Source of the DNA: Ancylobacter novellus
Lineage (GTDB): Bacteria > Pseudomonadota > Alphaproteobacteria > Rhizobiales > Xanthobacteraceae
DNA: 29,463 nt
NCBI GenBank assembly: GCA_003241485.1
Contig: QFQD01000068.1
Coordinates: 1 to 29,463 of the forward strand
Direction of reading: 5' to 3'
The position numbers were made by a program, and so were the translations under genes. The number at the start of each line of letters is the position of its first letter. Positions within the stretch are counted from its first letter, which is position 1. Below the pieces are notes generated by a model, which worked only from the letters and a program-made list of their open reading frames with translations, was not told where the DNA came from and made no database searches. Shown in pieces: positions 24,770-29,463 of the stretch.

Positions 24770-25333
24770 ATGACCCGCACTCTCTCTAAGATCGCTCTTT
24801 CGCTTTCCGTCGCCGGCTTTCTTGCTGCCGCTCCCGCATTCGCCGCCACCTCGGTGATGGTGGGCGGCGCGGCGATGATGTCGGATGCCAAGATCCCCGA
24901 GAACGCCTCGAAGGCGAACAACCTGACGACACTGGTCGCCGCGGTGAAGGCCGCCGGACTGGTGGACACGCTGAACGGCGCCGGCCCCTTCACCGTCTTC
25001 GCGCCCACCAACGCCGCCTTCGGCAAGCTGCCGGCCGGCACGGTCGACAAGCTGGTGCAGCCGGCGATGAAGAAGCAGCTGACCGCCATCCTCACCTATC
25101 ATGTGGTTCCCGGTAACTACACCGCCGCCGACCTGAAGGCGCTGGCGATGAAGCATGGCGGCAAGGCCACGCTGAAGACCGTGGAAGGCAAGACACTCAC
25201 CGTCGAGGAGCATATGGGCAAGTGGGTGGTGGTCGATCAGGCCGGCAACATGGCCGCGATCCAGACCGCCGACGTGCTGCAGGCCAACGGCGTGGTGCAC
25301 GTGATCGACACGGTGCTGATGCCCGCCAAGTGA
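24770..25333 (+). CDS. Fasciclin (FAS1) domain secreted protein
   Basis: This 187-residue protein has a signal peptide (LSKIALSLSVAGFLAAAPAF, cleavage near AFAA). One FAS1 domain (about 50-185) follows, with the conserved blocks GPFTVFAPTNAAFGKLPAGT and YHVVPGNYTAADL and the final NGVVHVIDTVLMPAK. The ATG at 24770 is preceded by CAGGAG 8 bases upstream, so a start 39 bases earlier is rejected. FAS1 proteins in bacteria are exported adhesion or stress-related proteins with no enzymatic activity. It stands as its own transcription unit, facing the tRNA-Val gene. Confidence 0.92.
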   Translation: MTRTLSKIALSLSVAGFLAAAPAFAATSVMVGGAAMMSDAKIPENASKANNLTTLVAAVKAAGLVDTLNGAGPFTVFAPTNAAFGKLPAGTVDKLVQPAMKKQLTAILTYHVVPGNYTAADLKALAMKHGGKATLKTVEGKTLTVEEHMGKWVVVDQAGNMAAIQTADVLQANGVVHVIDTVLMPAK

Positions 25334-25377
25334 GCGTGCCGTCGTCTCAATGAAGGATCGGGAAATGAGGGATTCCG

Positions 25378-25396
25378 GGCCGCCGCTTCGGCGGCC
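25378..25396. terminator. Hairpin between fasciclin gene and tRNA-Val
   Basis: GGCCGCCG-CTT-CGGCGGCC is a perfect 8-bp stem with a 3-nt loop, 45 bp after the fasciclin stop and 7 bp from the tRNA 3' end. It could stop transcripts from both converging units. U-tracts are weak on both strands. Confidence 0.5.
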
Positions 25397-25403
25397 TGGG
25401 GAA

Positions 25404-25478
25404 TGGTGGGCGCGACAGGGATTGAACCTGTGACCCCCTCGATGTCAACGAGGTGCTCTCCCGCTGAGCTACGCGCCC
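25404..25478 (-). tRNA. tRNA-Val (GAC)
   Basis: Read on the minus strand, the acceptor stem GGGCGCG pairs with CGCGCCC. The D arm is GCTC-AGCGGGA-GAGC, the anticodon arm CCTCG-TTGACAT-CGAGG with anticodon GAC, and the T arm ACAGG-TTCAATC-CCTGT. Discriminator A is followed by an encoded CCA. All four stems are fully paired, and 75 nt including CCA is normal. It lies downstream of cpdR on the same strand. Confidence 0.97.
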
Positions 25479-25578
25479 ATTCCGTGGTCTCTTGCGAGCG
25501 GGGCTTCCCTATAGCCATAAGCCCGCCGCGGTGCAAGCCACCCCTGAGGGGTCACTTGCATCGTCATCCACAGGCCTG

Positions 25579-25938
25579 TCACGCCGCCAGCATCTTGCCG
25601 ACCTCGTTGACGAGGTCGCGCAGGTGGAACGGCTTGGACAGCACCTTGGCATCCTTCGGCGCCTGATTGTCGGCATTGAGCGCGACGGCGGCGAAGCCGG
25701 TAATGAACATCACCTTGATATCCGGATCGAGCTCGGTCGCCTTGCGGGCGAGCTCGATCCCGTCCATTTCCGGCATCACGATGTCGGTCAGCAGCAGTTC
25801 AAACGGCTCCTCGCGGAGCCGGTCATAGGCCGAGCGGCCATTGTCGAACGAGGCGACCTCATACCCCGCATTCTGCAACGCCTTCACGAGAAAGCGGCGC
25901 ATATCGTGGTCGTCCTCGGCGAGCAGGATCTTCAGCAT
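25579..25938 (-). CDS. cpdR: CpdR-type single-domain response regulator
   Basis: This 119-residue stand-alone receiver domain has the acidic pocket AEDD (7-10), phospho-acceptor Asp52 in LLLTDIVMPEMDG, Thr80 in FITG and Lys102 in LSKPFHL. There is no output domain. The sequence is very close to the CpdR group of alphaproteobacteria. In Caulobacter, unphosphorylated CpdR acts as an adaptor that primes ClpXP for degradation of CtrA-pathway targets. It ends in Leu-Ala-Ala, as in that group. ATG at 25938 is used; a GTG nine bases upstream is less likely. It is divergent from the N-formylglutamate amidohydrolase gene across a 362-bp gap, and tRNA-Val follows. Confidence 0.92.
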   Translation of the reverse strand: MLKILLAEDDHDMRRFLVKALQNAGYEVASFDNGRSAYDRLREEPFELLLTDIVMPEMDGIELARKATELDPDIKVMFITGFAAVALNADNQAPKDAKVLSKPFHLRDLVNEVGKMLAA

Positions 25939-26300
25939 CCCTTGCACCCTGAATTCGCACGCCGGACAGACCGGATAAAGACCCCGCGCCCGGCTACATG
26001 TTCCCCCATCGGTACTCCCGCGCCTCTTAGCACATCGTGAATCGCGGCGGAGGTTCGCCGTTCCGGTCGATCGTGATTAACGCCCTGTAATGCCTGGCGG
26101 GGCGCGAAAGCGGAACGAGCCGTGCCGACGCCGGAACGAAACACCACCTCTCGCGGGCACGTGTTCGCAAAGCCGCCCGAGGCGCGAGTTGAGCGTTTCC
26201 GGCGTCGTATGCCCATGTTACAGAGGAATCCTTCGGGTTTGACCATGGGGACGGCGCCGGTACGGTGACGCCCCGATTAGTGCGGGCTGGTCTTAGTGGC
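25939..26300. other. Divergent intergenic region between cpdR and N-formylglutamate amidohydrolase
   Basis: This gap of about 360 bp holds no convincing gene. It must carry the promoter of cpdR (minus) and that of the amidohydrolase (plus). TTAA-N7-TAAT at 26077-26091 is a partial match to a CtrA-type TTAA-N7-TTAA site, too weak to call. No clear -35/-10 pairs, terminators or repeats were recognised. Confidence 0.4.
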
Positions 26301-27188
26301 ATGATGGCGGTCGTTGCGGACACGATTGACCCGGCATTCGAGGTCGTGGAGCCGGCCGGGACCGCCCTGCCCTTCCTGTTCAACTCCCCGCACAGCGGCG
26401 TGGTCTATCCCCGCGCCTTCGTCGACCAGGCCCGGCTGGACCTGCCGCTGCTTCGGCGCTCCGAGGACACGCTGGTCGACGCGCTGTTCAGCGACGTGAC
26501 CGCGCTCGGCATGACCTTCATGCGCGCGCATTTCCCGCGCTGCTATCTCGACGTCAACCGAGAACCCTATGAGCTGGATCCGCGCATGTTCGAGGGGCGC
26601 CTGCCCGCCTATGCCAATACGCGCTCCATGCGCGTGTCCGGCGGGCTCGGCACCATCGCGCGAATCGTCGGCGAAGCGCAGGAAATCTATGGCCGGCGCA
26701 TTCCGGTGGACGACGCGATCGCCCGCATCGAAGCGCTGTACAAGCCCTATCACCGCACGCTGCGCCAGCTGATGGTGCAGATGCAGCGCCGATTCGGCGT
26801 GGCCGTCCTGGTCGACTGCCACTCCATGCCCTCGGTCTGCCAGCGCGACGAGCGCTCAAAGGTGGATATCGTCATCGGCGACCGCTACGGCACCAGCTGC
26901 GCGCCGATCATCCCCGATATCATGGAGGCGGAACTGCGCCGGCGCGGCTATTCCGTGGTGCGCAACAAGCCCTATGCCGGCGGCTTCATCACCGAGCATT
27001 ACGGCAACCCCGCCTCCGGCATGCACGCGGTACAGATCGAGATCAGCCGCGCACTTTATATGCACGAAGCCACTTATTGCGCCTCGCCGGAGTTCGATAT
27101 CGTGCAGCGCGACCTCATCGAAGTGGCCGCCAGCCTGACCCAGATCGCCCAGCTGGAGCTGGCCGGCCTGCGCACAGCCGCTGAATAA
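26301..27188 (+). CDS. N-formylglutamate amidohydrolase
   Basis: This 295-residue hydrolase should release formate and glutamate from N-formyl-L-glutamate or a similar N-acyl amino acid. Blocks seen are LFNSPHSGVVYP (about 26-37) with the metal-site His, YLDVNREPYELDP (about 84-96), the catalytic region VLVDCHSMPS (about 168-177) and a late GGFITEHYGNP with VQIEISRALYM. The start at 26301 (MMAVVADT) is favoured over an upstream GTG at 26265, although neither has a strong ribosome site. No hut genes are nearby, so it is probably not part of histidine degradation here. Its position opposite cpdR and upstream of hisN is as seen in related genomes to my recollection. Confidence 0.88.
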   Translation: MMAVVADTIDPAFEVVEPAGTALPFLFNSPHSGVVYPRAFVDQARLDLPLLRRSEDTLVDALFSDVTALGMTFMRAHFPRCYLDVNREPYELDPRMFEGRLPAYANTRSMRVSGGLGTIARIVGEAQEIYGRRIPVDDAIARIEALYKPYHRTLRQLMVQMQRRFGVAVLVDCHSMPSVCQRDERSKVDIVIGDRYGTSCAPIIPDIMEAELRRRGYSVVRNKPYAGGFITEHYGNPASGMHAVQIEISRALYMHEATYCASPEFDIVQRDLIEVAASLTQIAQLELAGLRTAAE

Positions 27189-27467
27189 CTCTTATTTTTC
27201 AGAACCTTACGACTTTCATTACAAAAATTTGATGGCATGATGCGAAACGTCGCATAAGAGCCTTGCAATTTGGGAATGAGAGCTATACGAATTCTGCACG
27301 CTCGGTTCCGGGCACACATTCCCTCACCTTTCGGGGCAGACGCCGCGAAGCCGCGGTGGGGGAAGATCGGCCCGGAAAACCAGCCGCCCTTCTTTGGGAC
27401 CGGTCACGCCAAGCGAGGAAGACATCGAAGAGCGGCTCAAGCCACCGCGATGCGCCTCGGTCCGGTA
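27189..27467. other. AT-richer intergenic stretch after the amidohydrolase gene
   Basis: About 280 bp without a supported gene. Directly after the stop the DNA is AT-rich (27185-27270). ATGCGA-AACG-TCGCAT (27240-27255) is a perfect 6-bp hairpin that might end the upstream transcript, though no U-run follows. A loose promoter-like TTGCAA (27264-27269) with TATACG about 15 bp later is on the plus strand, but the spacing is short and no product is evident. Confidence 0.35.
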
Positions 27468-27505
27468 CAAAAGAAAGAGGCCGCTCACGCAAGGCGGGAG
27501 CGGCC
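27468..27505 (-). terminator. Rho-independent terminator of sRNA A
   Basis: Minus-strand stem GGCCGCTC... pairs as 27498-27505 with 27479-27486 (8 bp, 11-nt loop). It is followed by TCTTTCTTTT, a good U-tract on the minus strand only. Confidence 0.8.
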
Positions 27506-27566
27506 CAAGTCTAGGGAGGAAACGCCCAAGGAGGGCTGTACGGAGCGACGCCAATCGCTGCGTACG
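27468..27566 (-). ncRNA. Anti-Shine-Dalgarno sRNA, copy A
   Basis: About 99 nt read on the minus strand. A 5' hairpin (27538-27565) has stems GTACG/CGTAC and GCGA/TCGC around loop TTGGCG. Next come GCCC-TCCTT-GGGC (27524-27536) and GTTT-CCTCCCT-AGAC (27509-27523). It ends in a perfect 8-bp terminator stem (27479-27486 with 27498-27505) and a TCTTTCTTTT tail. A 39-nt core (27498-27536) is identical to copy C. Two loops match the anti-Shine-Dalgarno end of 16S rRNA, so it could bind ribosome sites of many mRNAs. This resembles alpha-r14/NfeR1 and CcsR families; membership is inferred. Confidence 0.8.
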
Positions 27567-27572
27567 AGAGTG

Positions 27573-27601
27573 AAGATGTCGGCGTATTGCGGAATAATCA
27601 A
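27573..27601 (-). promoter_or_regulatory. Promoter of sRNA A
   Basis: On the minus strand, TTGATT (27596-27601) is 17 bp from CATCTT (27573-27578). The expected start is at about 27566, which is the base of the first hairpin. The same arrangement and spacer length occur at copies B and C. Confidence 0.6.
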
Positions 27602-27927
27602 GGCGAGCCGCTCCATTTTCTGGCATACCAGATACAACTAGCCTGCGGGTGTGGCGCAAATGTCGCTCCGCAGGTGCCAAAATACCTTTATCCGACATTG
27701 AGACGCACGGCATATGCCGCGGACGCATGGCTTCAAGCCAGGCTTCCACAGGCCGCATGTCGGGCGTCGCTCTTTTTGGGTCGCCGCCGTCCTGAATCGG
27801 CCCGCCGCTCATCCCCGCGACCATGACCCGCAACACGCCAACATTGGCTGCACGCCAGCGAGCCGGCGGCAGGCTCAGGGCGTGGATCACTCGCTGTTTT
27901 TCAAGGCAGAGCGCCGTAAGCGGCAGA
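27602..27927. other. Intergenic stretch between sRNA copies A and B
   Basis: About 325 bp without a supported gene. It contains the palindrome CGGCATATGCCG (27708-27719) and the short inverted repeat TGGCTT-C-AAGCCA nearby. A long open frame on the minus strand crosses it but also runs through sRNA copy A and looks non-coding. Nothing else was recognised. Confidence 0.35.
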
Positions 27928-27967
27928 CCCAAAAGAAAAAGGGCCGCTCACGCATTCGGAGCAGCCC
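27928..27967 (-). terminator. Rho-independent terminator of sRNA B
   Basis: A 9-bp stem with one G-U pair (27959-27967 with 27941-27949) and a 9-nt loop, followed on the minus strand by TTTTTCTTTT. Confidence 0.8.
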
Positions 27968-28030
27968 AAGTCTAGGGAGGAAACGCCCAAGGAGGGCGGC
28001 GGCAGGTGACGCCAATCACCGTGCCGCAGT
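27929..28030 (-). ncRNA. Anti-Shine-Dalgarno sRNA, copy B
   Basis: Same architecture as copy A on the minus strand. The 5' hairpin (27999-28027) has stem GCGGCA/TGCCGC plus GGTGA/TCACC around TTGGCG. The GCCC-TCCTT-GGGC and GTTT-CCTCCCT-AGAC hairpins follow, then a 9-bp terminator stem (27941-27949 with 27959-27967). The 39-nt core differs from A and C at one base, in the terminator stem. On the minus-strand RNA this change is a G-U pair, whereas on the plus strand it would be a C-A mismatch, which supports minus-strand transcription. Confidence 0.8.
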
Positions 28031-28036
28031 GCAATA

Positions 28037-28065
28037 TCTATAGATTTGCGTCGCACAAAGGGCAA
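28037..28065 (-). promoter_or_regulatory. Promoter of sRNA B
   Basis: On the minus strand, TTGCCC (28060-28065) and TATAGA (28037-28042) are separated by exactly 17 bp. The predicted start is at about 28030, at the foot of the 5' hairpin. This is the best -10 element of the three copies. Confidence 0.65.
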
Positions 28066-28261
28066 GAGGAAAAGCGAAAGAAACGAAACCGTGATCACAT
28101 TCCCGAAGCGCGAATGACGACAAACGCGCCTGTTTCGATCATTTCGCTGAAATGAGCTGAGCTACGCACCTCAACCCGCCGCATGTGTTCGGCAGCGCGA
28201 AGCCGGCGCGCGAACGATCGACGCGATCGTCCGTGAATATCCAGCAATGTCAGAGGGTTGC
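28066..28261. other. Intergenic stretch between sRNA copies B and C
   Basis: About 195 bp without a gene. It is AT-richer at 28066-28160. TCATTTC-GCT-GAAATGA (28139-28155) is a perfect 7-bp hairpin. GAGCTGAGCTACGC just after it recalls a tRNA D-arm but no tRNA can be folded. Nothing else was recognised. Confidence 0.35.
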
Positions 28262-28300
28262 TTAAAAAGAAAGGGGCCGCTCACGTTGCCGGAGCGGCCC
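28262..28300 (-). terminator. Rho-independent terminator of sRNA C
   Basis: A perfect 9-bp GC-rich stem (28292-28300 with 28274-28282) with a 9-nt loop, followed on the minus strand by CTTTCTTTTT. Confidence 0.82.
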
Positions 28301-28363
28301 AAGTCTAGGGAGGAAACGCCCAAGGAGGGCAGCGGTAAGGCAACGCCAATCGCCTCACCGCAC
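28262..28363 (-). ncRNA. Anti-Shine-Dalgarno sRNA, copy C
   Basis: Same architecture on the minus strand. The 5' hairpin (28332-28361) has a 10-bp stem GCGGTGAGGC/GCCTTACCGC around GATTGGCGTT. The TCCTT-loop and CCTCCCT-loop hairpins follow, then a perfect 9-bp terminator (28274-28282 with 28292-28300) and a CTTTCTTTTT tail. The stem differs wholly from copies A and B yet still pairs, while the TTGGCG loop is kept. This is compensatory change of the kind seen in functional RNAs. It is nearest to hisN (starts 28613) but on the opposite strand. Confidence 0.8.
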
Positions 28364-28369
28364 TGCGAT

Positions 28370-28398
28370 AATATGGCAGCTTCGCTTCCTGATGGCAA
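28370..28398 (-). promoter_or_regulatory. Promoter of sRNA C
   Basis: On the minus strand, TTGCCA (28393-28398) and CATATT (28370-28375) are 17 bp apart, with a predicted start at about 28363. The geometry is the same as for copies A and B. Confidence 0.65.
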
Positions 28399-28612
28399 TC
28401 GCTGAGAGTGCCCAATCCTTGATCTTGCCGGAATAGCAGCCATGCGCTGAGCGCGCAGCCTGCACGGGACATTCGCGCAGGTACGTACGGCACGCGCGCG
28501 CGCCGTCACATGAGCCTGCGCTCCGCCCGCGCATTGCCGAGCCGCGCGCCTGCGGCTAAGCCTGTGCGCCGTGCCGGCGGCCGCCGGCGGACCAGCCGTG
28601 GAGCGCGTGGGC

Positions 28613-29398
28613 ATGGGTGCGGTGGATTTCGAGAACTTCGTGCATGAACTCGCCACCGTGTCGGGGCAGGCGATCCTGCCCTTCTTCCGCACGGCGCTCG
28701 GCGTCGAGGACAAAAGCCAGGGCCGCGCCTTCGACCCGGTTACGGCCGCCGACCGAGCCGCCGAGCAGGCGATGCGCAGCCTTATCCGCCAGAACTTCCC
28801 CAGCCATGGCGTGCGCGGCGAGGAATTCGCCGATGAGAGCCCGGACGCTGATTATGTCTGGGTGCTCGACCCGATCGACGGCACCAAGTCCTTCATCGCC
28901 GGTTTGCCTGCCTGGGGTACGCTGATCGGCCTGTGCCGCGACGACCAGCCGGTCTACGGCATGATGCACCAGCCCTTCATCGGCGAGCGCTTCTTCGGCG
29001 ATGGCGCGCAGGCGCGCTATCGCGGCCCGGCGGGTGAGCGCAAGCTGGTCACCCGCCCCTGCGCCGCGCTCGAGGAAGCGATCCTGCTCACCACCAGCCC
29101 GCGGCTCATGGGCGAGGCCGACCGCGCCATCTATGCGACGGTGGAGGAGCGCGTGCGCCTCGCCCGCTATGGCGGCGACTGCTACGCCTATTGCATGGTC
29201 GCGGCCGGCCATGTCGATCTCGTCATCGAGACCAATCTCAACGAATACGACATCGTGCCGCTGATCCCGGTGATCGAGGGCGCGGGCGGCATCGTCACCA
29301 GCTGGGAGGGCACGTCCGACCTCACCAGCGGGCGCGTGGTCGCCGCCGGCGACCGGCGGGTGCACGAGGCGGCGCTGAAGATGCTGCAGGCCGGCTGA
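28613..29398 (+). CDS. hisN: Histidinol-phosphatase, inositol-monophosphatase family
   Basis: This 261-residue Mg-dependent phosphatase has the metal motifs GEE (69-71), DPIDGTKSF (86-94) and RYGGDCYAY (186-193, Asp189), with Asp213 in NEYDIVPL. The YGGDCYAY form of the second motif, with VAAGHVDLVIE after it, is the HisN-type pattern rather than classic inositol or sulfur-assimilation phosphatases. It should dephosphorylate L-histidinol phosphate in histidine synthesis. The ATG at 28613 has GGAG about 10 bases upstream; GTG codons at 28571 and 28598 are less likely starts. No other his gene is in the window. It lies downstream of three minus-strand sRNA units. Confidence 0.87.
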   Translation: MGAVDFENFVHELATVSGQAILPFFRTALGVEDKSQGRAFDPVTAADRAAEQAMRSLIRQNFPSHGVRGEEFADESPDADYVWVLDPIDGTKSFIAGLPAWGTLIGLCRDDQPVYGMMHQPFIGERFFGDGAQARYRGPAGERKLVTRPCAALEEAILLTTSPRLMGEADRAIYATVEERVRLARYGGDCYAYCMVAAGHVDLVIETNLNEYDIVPLIPVIEGAGGIVTSWEGTSDLTSGRVVAAGDRRVHEAALKMLQAG

Positions 29399-29406
29399 CG
29401 CCGGCG

Positions 29407-29463
29407 CTACACCCGGCTTCCGGGAATAAACGCATCGAAGGCGGCGAAGACCGGCTCGCGGAA
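29407..29463 (-). CDS. Possible 3' end of a gene entering from the right edge
   Basis: On the minus strand an open frame enters from base 29463 and ends with TAG at 29407-29409, giving FREPVFAAFDAFIPGSRV as the last 18 residues. It would be convergent with hisN, 8 bp from its stop. The piece is too short to identify, and the call rests on composition and position only. Confidence 0.35.
   Translation of the reverse strand, partial: FREPVFAAFDAFIPGSRV

Noticed and set aside
26077..26091. Possible CtrA-binding site upstream of cpdR
   Set aside because: The second half is TAAT, not TTAA; a single imperfect match in 360 bp is not enough to call.
27324..27932. 202-codon minus-strand frame in the intergenic region
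   Set aside because: It passes straight through sRNA copy A including its terminator, has no ribosome site and no domain-like pattern.
28150..28175. tRNA-like fragment GAGCTGAGCTACGCAC, possible attachment-site remnant
   Set aside because: Only about 11 bases match the D-arm of the nearby tRNA-Val, no cloverleaf can be formed and no integrase is present.
27468..28363. Reading the three similar intergenic blocks as a CRISPR array or as plus-strand leaders with AGGGAGGAAA ribosome sites
   Set aside because: Spacing is hundreds of bases and unequal, with no short regular repeats. The U-tracts, promoters and G-U pair all support minus-strand RNAs, and no plus-strand gene follows the blocks.

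Overview
The window is high-GC DNA with tightly packed genes and a strongly alphaproteobacterial gene content: CpdR, a COG4111 (NadQ-type) NAD regulator, bioMNY, an inositol-phosphatase-family HisN, and N-formylglutamate amidohydrolase divergent from cpdR. The most likely source is a Hyphomicrobiales (Rhizobiales) chromosome, perhaps Xanthobacteraceae. The genus is an inference from gene style, not a database result. No phage, transposase, CRISPR or plasmid gene was seen.

Layout. 1-873 (-) is the N-terminal part of an RND/MFP efflux adaptor that runs off the left edge. 1059-6713 (-) is a polyamine-type uptake and catabolic operon in the same order as E. coli ydcSTUV-patD: binding protein, ATPase, two permeases, then gamma-aminobutyraldehyde dehydrogenase. 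A LysR gene lies upstream (6849-7757), with a perfect T-N11-A inverted repeat between it and the operon. Two complex palindromic repeats of one family sit at 5366-5502 and 7857-8034. 8040-10012 (-) holds a ferredoxin-reductase-like flavoprotein overlapping a PlsC-type acyltransferase. 10177-13784 (-) holds adenine deaminase, an aldo/keto reductase and a DeoR-family regulator. 13881-17164 (-) is a translationally coupled bioM-bioN-bioY biotin transporter operon with an acyl-CoA synthetase gene four bases after bioY. 17214-18047 (-) is a second aldo/keto reductase, divergent from the NadQ-like regulator (18154-19116, +). 19232-21149 (+) is an autotransporter-like outer-membrane protein whose signal peptide is one frame away from its body. 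It is followed by convergent pepF (21193-23040, -), a secreted histidine-phosphatase-family protein (+), a small secreted protein (-), an 85-residue cytoplasmic protein (+), a FAS1 protein (+), tRNA-Val(GAC) (-), cpdR (-), N-formylglutamate amidohydrolase (+) and hisN (+).

The most striking non-coding content is the 1.4 kb between the N-formylglutamate amidohydrolase gene and hisN. It holds three copies of a roughly 100-nt small RNA on the minus strand. Each copy has its own sigma70-like promoter (17-bp spacer in all three), a 5' hairpin whose stem changes with compensation around a fixed loop, two small hairpins presenting CCUCCC and UCCUU (anti-Shine-Dalgarno) loops, and a Rho-independent terminator. 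This resembles known anti-SD sRNA families of alphaproteobacteria (alpha-r14/NfeR1 of rhizobia, CcsR/'cuckoo' of Rhodobacter), but I could not test family membership.
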